This document shows, one piece after another, positions 34,700 to 42,791 of a stretch of 64,000 bases of DNA. The position numbers and the translations under genes were made by a program. Positions within the stretch are counted from its first letter, which is position 1. Each line of letters starts with the position of its first letter. The notes under the pieces were generated by a model that was not told where the DNA came from, did not search any database, and was given only the letters and a program-made list of their open reading frames with translations. The DNA comes from an uncultured Bacteroidales bacterium (GTDB taxonomy: Bacteria > Bacteroidota > Bacteroidia > Bacteroidales > Paludibacteraceae), in the NCBI GenBank assembly GCA_902780495.1, contig CACZFM010000005.1, positions 1 through 64,000 on the forward strand. Reading direction: 5' to 3'.

Positions 34700-34731
34700 C
34701 AAAGGTACAACTTTTTTATGACATATACAAA
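34700..34731 (-). promoter_or_regulatory. Promoter of the membrane polymerase candidate
   Basis: TTTG (34728-34731), 20-base spacer, TACCTTTG (34700-34707) on the minus strand, 16 bases upstream of the start codon. The DNA around the -33 box (ATGACATATACAAAT) is identical to that of the promoter at 45748-45779. Confidence 0.85.
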
Positions 34732-34737
34732 TATATT

Positions 34738-35502
34738 TCATTTTTTCTCTTTGTATTGTCCTAAAATTCTTCTTTTTACACGGACGAGAAGATCCGTAAC
34801 TCTATGACCAATAATGTTTGTTATTATCCACTCCTTCACAATCTGCCCTCTCGTCTTCTCTACCCAACTCCCGGCAAAATGATGGATGCAATACGTGTTC
34901 TTTGTGAGCTTGAGTACTCGCGTACTTGTCAGCGGACAGAAGTAATCCACCGGGAAGACGTGCATATCATTCTTATACACTTGATATTTGCCATTAATCA
35001 CAAATCCACCGGCAGTCATTATATTAGCAATAGAAATGGTGTTCGGCGTCAAATCCAACGTACCATCCGGATTGACGAAATGCTTACCATCATAATATGC
35101 CAACTGCTCCTTCACCCACACACCATGAGGAGCACTCGCCATCAGTCCTGTCACCGGTGCATTATCCATGCTCGCTTCATAACCGGTGAATGCCGGTAGT
35201 TCCATCAACTCTCCTAACGGACGCAGTATCTCCACATCCGTATCCATATATACGCCACCGAACTTCTCCAGCGCCCATAGCCGCACGACATCTGTCACAA
35301 AGGCAAACTTCCTATTATCGTACGCCTCACGCGCATACGGATACATTTCGAGATCAAACGTCTCCTCGTTCCATAAGCGCAACTCATACTCCGGAAGATA
35401 TTTCTTCCAACTCTCTATGCATTTCACAGCCAATTCCGGCATCTGCTTCTTTCCGAACCAACAATAGTGGATGATCCGAGGGATCAATGTATTATGTGTC
35501 AT
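34738..35502 (-). CDS. GT32-family capsular glycosyltransferase, 254 aa
   Basis: Opening IPRIIHYCWFGKKQMPELAVKCIESWKKYLP, then LWNEETFD and VTDVVRLWALEKFGGVYMDTDVEI with the DxD metal motif, fully match the Gly_transf_sug (GT32) family of mannosyl- or galactosyl-transferases in capsule loci. The C-terminus CIHHFAGSW followed by a basic tail fits as well. The N-terminal MTHNTL is encoded by an ACATAATACAT micro-repeat that also contains the stop of the upstream four-helix gene. Confidence 0.9.
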   Translation of the reverse strand: MTHNTLIPRIIHYCWFGKKQMPELAVKCIESWKKYLPEYELRLWNEETFDLEMYPYAREAYDNRKFAFVTDVVRLWALEKFGGVYMDTDVEILRPLGELMELPAFTGYEASMDNAPVTGLMASAPHGVWVKEQLAYYDGKHFVNPDGTLDLTPNTISIANIMTAGGFVINGKYQVYKNDMHVFPVDYFCPLTSTRVLKLTKNTYCIHHFAGSWVEKTRGQIVKEWIITNIIGHRVTDLLVRVKRRILGQYKEKK

Positions 35503-35516
35503 GTATTATGTGTTTT
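35487..35516. repeat. Micro-repeat at a stop-start junction (3' of four-helix copy 2)
   Basis: On the minus strand ACACATAATACATGACACAT then AATACATTG. It carries the stop of the four-helix gene and the start of the GT32 gene. The same word occurs at 50181-50200. Confidence 0.75.
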
Positions 35517-35868
35517 TTCTTTTGAGCGAAACGATTATCGCAGTAATTATGCGAATCAACTCTTCAACATCGGCTATCAAGCTTTGATAGTCATCATCTG
35601 CGATATACCCACATCGCTGTAACACTTTGAGCCAATAGATAGTTTCATTGGCTTCTTTCTGTGCGATACCAAGTTTATGTATATAATCAGCCTCGCTTTC
35701 TGCGAACACGGCTTCACTATATAATGCCCCTATTGCGCTTGCACTTCTATCTACTTGATCTGCCTTATTGTACTCATGGTGTTTTTTATTCAGCACATTC
35801 CTCAAAACATCGACCTTTGCCGCAAAAGCAATACATTTCTCTTGAATCTGTTTTTGTCTGTCATTCAT
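35506..35868 (-). CDS. Four-helix bundle protein (S23/IVP type), copy 2, 120 aa
   Basis: Intact member: IQEKCIAFAAKVDVLRNVL, EYNKADQVDRSASAIGALYSEAV, ADYIHKLGIAQKEANETIYWLKVLQRCGYI and a C-terminal helix. The RSxxSIGAxYSEA and IAxKEAxETxYWL blocks are the family signature. Compared with copy 4, RSGTSIGANYSEA has become RSASAIGALYSEA. No enzymatic role is known for such proteins. Both its start and its stop codon lie in micro-repeat tracts. It separates the GT32 and GT2 genes and has no evident link to sugar metabolism. Confidence 0.85.
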   Translation of the reverse strand: MNDRQKQIQEKCIAFAAKVDVLRNVLNKKHHEYNKADQVDRSASAIGALYSEAVFAESEADYIHKLGIAQKEANETIYWLKVLQRCGYIADDDYQSLIADVEELIRIITAIIVSLKRKNT

Positions 35869-35896
35869 ACATTATACCTTATACTTTACACTTTTT
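35865..35896. repeat. Micro-repeat at the 5' side of four-helix copy 2
   Basis: On the minus strand AAGTGTAAAGTATAAGGTAT then AATGTATG. It encodes the last residues of the GT2 protein (KCKV-stop) and the start of the four-helix gene. Related tracts at 36816-36850 and 51054-51095. Confidence 0.75.
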
Positions 35897-36817
35897 CAAA
35901 AAACGATACAAACCAAACAATATTCGAGATTGTGAGCATAATTTTTTGAAAACCCCTATTCCCACACATTCTTTCCCATATTTCTTGGCCGACACAAAAT
36001 CATCCACATCAAATGCCTTTGCACACAACCTGCCATTAGCATATAAGTTCCAATCTTCATCCGTATAGGGAAACTTCTCCGGGAACAATTCTCCCAGATA
36101 CCGACACACCTCTCTATCCCCCTCATAACGTTTGGCTAACCTCGGCACAGAATCAGGCCGCGTGATAGACACCGTTTCTATGCACCATGTGGCTGTTGAT
36201 TCGGGTAGTTCATCTATATCCGTGTATGCAGTTAGTATCACCCATGCAGGCCAATCCTGTAACGTAAAGCGACGCTTAATGAATTCGTCCAAATCCAAGT
36301 GGGCTTTCATAAAGTCGGCGCGATACATGATGGTTGCATTGCAGAAGTTGCACCCGCCCCACATGGATTGCTGAATATCGTTATGATCTATCACTGCCTT
36401 ACACTCCTTTATCTCCCCTGTCGTACGATTATGCGTGCGGTGATTGGTTATACAGATATTGCTCTCGAGATGGGATTCCATGTATTCAAGCTGAATCTGC
36501 AGTTTCTGTGGATTGTGCCAATAGTCATCGTTATCACAGTTGCAGATATACTTACCCTTACATGCCTTCACACACGTTGCCCAGTTCGCACCCAATCCCA
36601 TGTTCTGCTCATGGAATAGCAAACGTATCACATCCGGATACTGCTCTTTGTATCGCAGCAACACTTCACGCGCATTATCCGTACTGCAATCGTCACCAAT
36701 CACAATCTCCACATCCGCATCCACCTTCTGCGCAAGGATGCTATCTATCGTTTGCCCCACCGTATCTGCGCGATTATAAGACGGGATAACTACTGATATT
36801 AAAATTCTATCTTTCAT
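35879..36817 (-). CDS. Family 2 glycosyltransferase, 312 aa
   Basis: GT-A fold: ISVVIPSYNRADTVGQTIDSIL at the N-terminus, DVEIVIGDDCSTDNAREVL, and the metal-binding CDNDDYW near residue 95. C-terminal half with WPAWVILTAY and YLGELFPEKFPYTDEDW. It transfers one sugar to the repeat unit in the cytoplasm; acceptor and donor unknown. Both ends lie in GTGTAA-type micro-repeats: the ATG at 36815-36817 and the final KCKV. Confidence 0.9.
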   Translation of the reverse strand: MKDRILISVVIPSYNRADTVGQTIDSILAQKVDADVEIVIGDDCSTDNAREVLLRYKEQYPDVIRLLFHEQNMGLGANWATCVKACKGKYICNCDNDDYWHNPQKLQIQLEYMESHLESNICITNHRTHNRTTGEIKECKAVIDHNDIQQSMWGGCNFCNATIMYRADFMKAHLDLDEFIKRRFTLQDWPAWVILTAYTDIDELPESTATWCIETVSITRPDSVPRLAKRYEGDREVCRYLGELFPEKFPYTDEDWNLYANGRLCAKAFDVDDFVSAKKYGKECVGIGVFKKLCSQSRILFGLYRFLKKCKV

Positions 36818-36850
36818 ACATCTTACACTTTACACCTTACACTTTTAACT
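36816..36850. repeat. Micro-repeat between acyltransferase and GT2 genes
   Basis: Sense strand AAAAGTGTAAGGTGTAAAGT then GTAAGATGTATG. It encodes KSVRCKV-stop of the acyltransferase and reaches the ATG of the next gene. Confidence 0.75.
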
Positions 36851-37938
36851 TTCTCCGCTCCTTTATGCCAACACCATGCGCATGCCAGAGGTAGGCAAGT
36901 CCCAACTACCACATACAAGCAGAATATTACAAAATTACTCGTTGTATATTCATACATAGCGTGGTCTTGTGATGCAAGCTGTTCTATCGGCAAATTGTAA
37001 ATCTTTATGAGCACGTACGACACCAACTTAAACGCCAGCATATGTAACATCATGATAGACAACGTATGCTGCCCAACATATTCCAATCCGCGCTCCATAT
37101 ACCCAACTATCGACTTTCGACTTTCTACTATTAATCTGCATAATTCAAACACGCTCATCGTCCCTAATATAGCTGGAATCAAACGAAGTGTCATTCGGAT
37201 CGGCCCTGAAGTAAGACATCCTGCATTTTCTATCAGCAGCACCGCCGCTATACTTACTAGCCCTCCAATCCATACCACATATTTATTCAATTGCCAATCT
37301 CTCTGTTTCCATAGATACCCGAAGGCTATAAAGAATGCGGCTCTTACAGACTTAGTCGTTATGCAAAAATAGGGAATCCTCAAATCAAACACATTCACTA
37401 TTTCAGTTAACACCAACAATCCTATCACCGTTGCCAATTCCTTACCTATTTTCAATCTCCATTTACCATTCAACATATTTACCAACCTCAACGTTGCGTA
37501 AAATATCAAATTTCCCCAGAATAATTCTTTTAGAAACCACGCTGCACCAAACATTCCTCCTGCATTGTGCATACGAGTAACTATTCTACCGGTCTCCCAA
37601 AGGTAATTTTTCCAATCATACAACCATGTTGGCTCATAAATATATAAATGACAGAACACATTATGAAAAGCCATACACGCCATCGAAAATACCACAAATG
37701 GCACATAAATCCCTTTTATCTTACGCACCACAAACGACTTTGCATCATCCAAATATTTCTCCTTAAAGCAATACCCGCTCATAATAAAGAATAGAGGCAT
37801 GTGGAACGTGTAAATAACCTCCCATGCAACATATCCCTTAGGTAAGGCATGCCCAATCACCATAAGTATAATACCTATGGCTTTCGTTAATGTTACTATG
37901 TTATTCTGTTTCTCCACTTTACAATCTCCAATTACCAA
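36823..37938 (-). CDS. Membrane acyltransferase (Acyltransferase 3 family), 371 aa
   Basis: Typical OafA/NodX-like O-acyltransferase: N-terminal KAIGIILMVIGHALPKGYVAWEVIYTFHMPLFFIMSGYCFKEK with the conserved His and about ten membrane helices to the end (FVIFCLYVVVGTCLPLACAWCW). It adds acetyl or similar groups to sugars of the surface polysaccharide. Both termini are micro-repeat encoded (MVIGDCKVE at the start, KSVRCKV at the end), and an internal ATCGACTTTCGAC-type tract at 37105-37133 encodes LIVESRKSIVG in a loop. Confidence 0.9.
   Translation of the reverse strand: MVIGDCKVEKQNNIVTLTKAIGIILMVIGHALPKGYVAWEVIYTFHMPLFFIMSGYCFKEKYLDDAKSFVVRKIKGIYVPFVVFSMACMAFHNVFCHLYIYEPTWLYDWKNYLWETGRIVTRMHNAGGMFGAAWFLKELFWGNLIFYATLRLVNMLNGKWRLKIGKELATVIGLLVLTEIVNVFDLRIPYFCITTKSVRAAFFIAFGYLWKQRDWQLNKYVVWIGGLVSIAAVLLIENAGCLTSGPIRMTLRLIPAILGTMSVFELCRLIVESRKSIVGYMERGLEYVGQHTLSIMMLHMLAFKLVSYVLIKIYNLPIEQLASQDHAMYEYTTSNFVIFCLYVVVGTCLPLACAWCWHKGAEKVKSVRCKV
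37105..37133. repeat. In-frame micro-repeat in the acyltransferase gene
   Basis: ACTATCGACTTTCGACTTTC then TACTATTA, encoding IVESRKSIVG. Related to CTATCGTCTATCGACAATC at 49403-49441. Confidence 0.65.
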
Positions 37939-37957
37939 TCTACAATTCTCAATTGTT
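37919..37957. repeat. Micro-repeat at a stop-start overlap
   Basis: Plus-strand words ACAATCTCCAATTACCAATC then TACAATTCTCAATTG. It encodes the end of the upstream GT2 (KQLRIVDW-stop) and the start of the acyltransferase (MVIGDCKV), which overlap by 7 bases. Confidence 0.75.
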
Positions 37958-38963
37958 TCTTCCTTTCCTCTGCCATCCGTTCATTCCAAATTGCATTCTT
38001 CCTCTTCGAATACTTTCGATACTTTCTAAAAATCAACCGTCTATCCTTCTTCAGCGTCGCCAAATACAACCACATTCGCATCTTAAATCCATATCGCTTT
38101 TTCATCCATGGCATCCGAAGCAAGTCAAAATACGGTTGCCATGTATCCTTGAATGTTCCCAAGAAACTTACGATCCGCGACTCAATATAGAAATCATACT
38201 TATCTCCATATTTCGCGCTTAACATCTGCGATACTTTATCCAAGCAATACACATGGCTATTATAATGACGTTTCGTTCGGATCTTCTTTGCTACACCCGT
38301 ATTGCCCACATGATAGAAATAGTCCGCCTTTGCATCTGCTGCATAATCATATTTCATATCGCTCAGTATCATTTGAAACGAAAAATCCGAATCTTGCATC
38401 GATAGTACTTTTTCATCCCAACGCAACCCATATTTCTCAAAGCACGATGCACGATATATATTCGTCCACCCTGTCATCGGTAGATTCTGGTTCAACATCG
38501 CCTCTATATCATCTTCAAATATCTTCACGCCAAACACAGGTCCCGTCTTCTCATGAATATCATCCGCGTACGCCAATGCAGGGAATACTCCGCAATCCAG
38601 TTTCGGATGTTCCTCCATATATTTCACTCGCTGCTCAAAGCAATATGGAGCAACCAAGTCGTCTGCATCAAAGAAACATACATATTTCGCTCTATCCGCT
38701 TGTTCAAACCCTATGTTCCGACATGTCTGTCCACCCTTCGGCTCTCTATCGCGGCATACATATTGTATACGCGCATCCTTTGCTTGATAGGCTTTAATAA
38801 TCTCTGCTGTATTATCCGTCGATTGATCATCCACACAATACGCGCACCAATCTTGGAATGTCTGCTTCAGCAAACAATCCAGCATCTCATGTAGTAGTTT
38901 TTCCTCATTCCAGCACGGAATGACGACTGCCAACGTATATCCATTCGTCTTTTTACTCATCAC
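37932..38963 (-). CDS. Family 2 glycosyltransferase, 343 aa
   Basis: LAVVIPCWNEEKLLHEMLDCLLKQTFQDW at the start, YCVDDQSTDNTAEIIK, and CFFDADDLVAPY with the DxD-type metal site near residue 100. The region SMQDSDFSFQMILSDMKYDY fits GT2 acceptor-side sequence. The C-terminus is very basic (FRKYRKYSKRKNAIWNERMAEERKK), perhaps membrane-associated. Two-base-scale overlap (7 bases) with the acyltransferase gene indicates coupling. Confidence 0.9.
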   Translation of the reverse strand: MMSKKTNGYTLAVVIPCWNEEKLLHEMLDCLLKQTFQDWCAYCVDDQSTDNTAEIIKAYQAKDARIQYVCRDREPKGGQTCRNIGFEQADRAKYVCFFDADDLVAPYCFEQRVKYMEEHPKLDCGVFPALAYADDIHEKTGPVFGVKIFEDDIEAMLNQNLPMTGWTNIYRASCFEKYGLRWDEKVLSMQDSDFSFQMILSDMKYDYAADAKADYFYHVGNTGVAKKIRTKRHYNSHVYCLDKVSQMLSAKYGDKYDFYIESRIVSFLGTFKDTWQPYFDLLRMPWMKKRYGFKMRMWLYLATLKKDRRLIFRKYRKYSKRKNAIWNERMAEERKKQLRIVDW

Positions 38964-38975
38964 TCACCATTCAAT

Positions 38976-39905
38976 TTATAACCCACATGTTGCGCACAAA
39001 GAATATGCCCTTCTCCATGTACGCGCTTTCCACTTGGGCGAATTAAAAATATTCTTTGTAAGGTACCATTTTGAATATCCCTGCTCCAACAGTGCTTTTA
39101 TGTAATGTCTATACTTTCTCTTATCCGTAAACAAAAATGGACTAATTACAGTAGATACAGCCTTAAAATCTACTTCATAACCGTATTTCTTGAGTAAAGC
39201 GCTTGTCCTGATTATCACATCCGCCCTCGTTTCGCGCTCTCCTTCTTTCTTGCAAAAATCAGAAACCAGCGTATTCTCGCCTTGTGTCACCATATAATAA
39301 TTATCATCCCGCACCACTACCTTCTTTGCACAACACCCGATATGAGCAGAAAAATAGTTATCGTTCGAATATCTCGTCTCTTCAAACCGAATCTGATTGG
39401 CACGAATCATACTCATCCTTATGAACTTACATGTCGGCGAGTAAAAACGCACTCGTAATCTGGTCTCATCCCCGGTTCGTTGATATTCATTAATGATATC
39501 ATTGTAGTACTCCATCCTATAGGAAGGCTCTGTTCTGTCTTTTAACATCACGGCTTTCGGACGAAAATAGATGATATCCGCATCTGTGTTAACCTCCCTA
39601 TCAAAAATCTTTCCGACACACGGCTGCATGTAATCATCAGCATCCACAAACAGCACCCATGTGCCTTCTGCATGCTCCAATCCTACGTTCCGTGCATATC
39701 CTGCCCCTTTACCCTCTTTCGTTAGGTAATATTCAAAATGCTTCCCTTCCCATTTTGGAAAGTGCTCAAAATCTACCTTCGTTGCATCACTGTTATCATC
39801 AACAACTATCACTTGCACATCATCCCGCACCGGTATCGTTGCCAAACAATATGCCAACAACTCCTGCGAGTTCTTATGGGGTATTATGATGGAATAATTT
39901 ATCAT
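38976..39905 (-). CDS. Family 2 glycosyltransferase, 309 aa
   Basis: YSIIIPHKNSQELLAYCLATI, VIVVDDNSDA, GYARNVGLEHAEGTWVLFVDADDYM: a clear GT-A/GT2 enzyme with DADD metal motif. I place the start at the ATG 39903-39905 (MINYSIII), since an earlier in-frame ATG at 39965 would add 20 residues unlike the family and overlap the upstream gene. C-terminal half (YSNDNYFSAHIGCCAKKVV) is as expected. Donor sugar unknown. Confidence 0.88.
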   Translation of the reverse strand: MINYSIIIPHKNSQELLAYCLATIPVRDDVQVIVVDDNSDATKVDFEHFPKWEGKHFEYYLTKEGKGAGYARNVGLEHAEGTWVLFVDADDYMQPCVGKIFDREVNTDADIIYFRPKAVMLKDRTEPSYRMEYYNDIINEYQRTGDETRLRVRFYSPTCKFIRMSMIRANQIRFEETRYSNDNYFSAHIGCCAKKVVVRDDNYYMVTQGENTLVSDFCKKEGERETRADVIIRTSALLKKYGYEVDFKAVSTVISPFLFTDKRKYRHYIKALLEQGYSKWYLTKNIFNSPKWKARTWRRAYSLCATCGL

Positions 39906-39928
39906 GTTTTTTTCAATTCGTTTATAAC

Positions 39929-40909
39929 TCACACTTTGATAGACTCTTGCGCATGACGCAGACATTTTGTACCTTTGTTAAATGGACGTAATAGAAGTGC
40001 TATAAATAGGTACATTAGGCTTTTTATCTCCGCATTTTTCCACAAGGATTTAATAAGTTTATTAAGGAACAATCTATCGTTAGAGCTAGAGCTATACTTC
40101 CATACTCTGCGTTGTGTATATCGAAATAGAATTTTTTTCAATTGTTTCTTTGCTGATATATTGTCGATATTATCCACCCAGTCCATTAATATAACACTCC
40201 AACTTTTCCCCGTTTTGACTTCGTTCAATGTAGACATTATACTCCCTTCATTAAAATACCGGATATAAGTAGGCTCAAATACAAAAGCCATACTTTTAAT
40301 GTACTTGACAAGAAAATACATCCAATGTTCATCTTCATGAAGGATACCTTCCTTGAAGAATATTTTATTTTCAATAAGAAGATTTCTCCGCAACAACTTA
40401 TTTACACCATTCACCGGAATAGTTCGATCATTCGTGTAATAGTTATCCCTAATCCAAACATTATCATCGATAAAACTGTGCGATTGATAACATGTAGTGT
40501 CATATTTCTCCACCATAGGGACTGATTGTGTAAATCCTTGTATCATATCAAGACCTGGGTGTTTACTTGCTTCCTCCACCAATAATTGTATTGCATTTTC
40601 GGGGATTTCGTCATCACTATCTAAAAAATACACATATTCTCCGGATGCTGCCATCAGTCCTGTATTACGAGCAGCGCTTAGCCCTCTATTATGTTCGTGA
40701 TGAAGGACTTGAAAATCTATCCGTTTGCTACTCTCTTTTATAATGCTTTCGGCTATCGCAATACTCTGATCATTTCCACAATCATCTACTAAGATACACT
40801 CCATATCTCCGGTATACTTCTGCGCTAATACAGATTTTACACATCTTTCAATGTATCTTTCCACCTTATACACGGGAATAACTATAGAAACTTTCATTCT
40901 GCTCTTCAT
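39929..40909 (-). CDS. Family 2 glycosyltransferase, 326 aa
   Basis: MKVSIVIPVYKVERYIERCVKSVLAQ, CILVDDCGNDQSIAIAE, LSAARNTGLMAASGEYVYFLDSDDEIP. The layout and the DSDD metal site are typical of GT2. The start is taken at the ATG 40907-40909 (MKSRMKVSIV), 14 bases past the preceding gene's stop; in-frame ATGs at 40936 and 40897 are alternatives. A C-terminal hydrophobic helix (SLMYLFIALLLRPF) may touch the membrane. Confidence 0.87.
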   Translation of the reverse strand: MKSRMKVSIVIPVYKVERYIERCVKSVLAQKYTGDMECILVDDCGNDQSIAIAESIIKESSKRIDFQVLHHEHNRGLSAARNTGLMAASGEYVYFLDSDDEIPENAIQLLVEEASKHPGLDMIQGFTQSVPMVEKYDTTCYQSHSFIDDNVWIRDNYYTNDRTIPVNGVNKLLRRNLLIENKIFFKEGILHEDEHWMYFLVKYIKSMAFVFEPTYIRYFNEGSIMSTLNEVKTGKSWSVILMDWVDNIDNISAKKQLKKILFRYTQRRVWKYSSSSNDRLFLNKLIKSLWKNAEIKSLMYLFIALLLRPFNKGTKCLRHAQESIKV

Positions 40910-40923
40910 ATTTCCATTTTCTC

Positions 40924-41838
40924 TTATTGGTTCCATTTCGTACGAGTTATACGATATCGGTTTTGATCCTTTCTAACGCTCCCTCCTCTAGATAAAAAAC
41001 CCGCGGCATAACCTATTTTTCTTACATCACTTTCCACTTCTGCTGAACATGCTCCATAGGGGTATGTGATAAAGTGCACATTACAATTCAATCGTTCTTC
41101 CAAGATGCTCTTTGATTGTTTTAATTCGTTAATCCTGACATCTGTCGATTGTAAGGGTAATCTTGCATGAGTTAAAGTGTGCGAGCCGACTGTGCACAGA
41201 CTATCCTTTGCTATCGCTTGCAATTCGCTCCATGTCATACAGATTGATTTGATATACTTGGTGTTTATCGTATCCCAATCCACCCCATTTTTCTTAAACC
41301 ATGATACTGTATCTTTCGTATCTAGCCCAGATAGCTTTGCATGTACTATATCGAAGACATCATTTTTCTCTTCATCTGTATTAATGGTATAAGTTTTACC
41401 ATCCAAGATTATCTCCTTTTGACTCCATAGTATATCTTCTAACACATACCACCAAAGAGCTGCCTTTTGCTCTATGATATCTATCGAAATGAATACCGAA
41501 AAAGGTGCTTTTAACTCCTTTAATAACGGATATGCAATCGCATAGTTATCTCTATATCCATCATCAAATGTAATAGTAGCTATTCGTTTGTTCGTAAAAA
41601 GTCTGTTCTTTTCTTTCATGAATACATCTAACGACACAAACTCATAACCATCATTTCTATATTGATTTATTAGTTGGACTAATTCATTCTTCTGAATTTC
41701 CAGCAACTTGTTTTTAGTCGCTTTACTTTGTTCACCATCCACTACGCGATGTAATACTATCACATCACCAATGTAATAGCGAAAAAGTTTATTGTATAAA
41801 GGGCGCAATATGTCTTTAATAAAATAAAGCAGTTTCAT
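40924..41838 (-). CDS. Polysaccharide deacetylase (NodB homology), 304 aa
   Basis: NodB motifs RIATITFDDGYRDNYAIAYPLL (Asp-Asp pair) and VGSHTLTHARLP (metal His residues) identify a CE4 deacetylase. The N-terminal KLLYFIKDILRPLYNKLFRYYIG lacks a signal. The start is the ATG 41836-41838, which overlaps the upstream stop as ATGA; an earlier ATG at 41871 would lie deep in the preceding gene. It likely removes N- or O-acetyl groups from a precursor or lipid-linked sugar. Confidence 0.87.
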   Translation of the reverse strand: MKLLYFIKDILRPLYNKLFRYYIGDVIVLHRVVDGEQSKATKNKLLEIQKNELVQLINQYRNDGYEFVSLDVFMKEKNRLFTNKRIATITFDDGYRDNYAIAYPLLKELKAPFSVFISIDIIEQKAALWWYVLEDILWSQKEIILDGKTYTINTDEEKNDVFDIVHAKLSGLDTKDTVSWFKKNGVDWDTINTKYIKSICMTWSELQAIAKDSLCTVGSHTLTHARLPLQSTDVRINELKQSKSILEERLNCNVHFITYPYGACSAEVESDVRKIGYAAGFLSRGGSVRKDQNRYRITRTKWNQ

Positions 41839-42791
41839 AACATTTTGACTATTTTGGAGTTTTTCATCCATTGATTATACACTCCGCTGATTTTATGATA
41901 GCTATTATCTATTATATATGTTTCTTTTCCCATCAAAGCAGCTAATATTGCGACATGAAGTCGTGTCGCATATATTGTTTTATAACTATTCAAGAAGTCA
42001 ATGCCGGAATTAATATATTCATACTTCAACACTTTCCGATACAAATAATCGGTAAGCAATCTTGCTAATGCTTTACTATGCAAATATTTTTCACATCGTC
42101 TAATCCATTTTTGTACTTTCGCTTGTTTTGGCAATGTACACATCATAGATGGCCAATCGCTCACTTCCACATCGCTGGGCACTTTGTACTTGGATATATC
42201 TACAGCCTCCTTGTCCTTTCTTAATGCCAATAGATTTCCATTACCCTGATTGATATTTATATGATGTTTTTTACAATATGATTCTACGTCGAATGTCAGA
42301 GCAAGATCCGGCAACAAATAAGTTTCGACTGACGGATAATTTTCTTGGATTATATCATAAGACTGTTTGTCTCGCAGACATATGGACACTTTTCCCCTAT
42401 GCTTTTGAAACTCAATGACGTCTTGCTTCATCTTCTCAGGATCGTCAAACCACACACTTTGTTGTAGTTGAACAAATGGATTATCTGGGAAATCGTTCAT
42501 CACTTGATATCGAAATATTTGATGATGCTCCCATAGGTCTCCAAAATTACCTCCGCCCATGAAGACTAGAATAACATCCTTATCAATAGATGGTTTATCG
42601 TATGTAGCCTCACTGCATTGATACAGACATCTATGCCCCAATTGTGGTTTTATGTCTTCAAAGGCTTGCCATATTAGCACATCACCCACATTTCGTTGAT
42701 ATGGCAAATCCAATAAAATATAATCATTTGTGATAATAGTTCGAAGAGTTTGTAGAACTATATCCCTCATTTTGTCAACATGCTCTCTCAT
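41835..42791 (-). CDS. Polysaccharide pyruvyl transferase family protein, 318 aa
   Basis: PF04230-type sequence: NVGDVLIWQAFEDIKPQLG at the start, VFMGGGNFGDLWEHHQIFRY near residue 85, LQQSVWFDDPEKMKQD, and the C-terminal ATRLHVAILAALMGKETYIIDNSYHKI. Members transfer pyruvate from phosphoenolpyruvate to sugars as ketals. Start overlaps the radical SAM stop by 4 bases, and its own stop overlaps the deacetylase start, so three genes are translationally chained. Confidence 0.9.
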   Translation of the reverse strand: MREHVDKMRDIVLQTLRTIITNDYILLDLPYQRNVGDVLIWQAFEDIKPQLGHRCLYQCSEATYDKPSIDKDVILVFMGGGNFGDLWEHHQIFRYQVMNDFPDNPFVQLQQSVWFDDPEKMKQDVIEFQKHRGKVSICLRDKQSYDIIQENYPSVETYLLPDLALTFDVESYCKKHHININQGNGNLLALRKDKEAVDISKYKVPSDVEVSDWPSMMCTLPKQAKVQKWIRRCEKYLHSKALARLLTDYLYRKVLKYEYINSGIDFLNSYKTIYATRLHVAILAALMGKETYIIDNSYHKISGVYNQWMKNSKIVKML

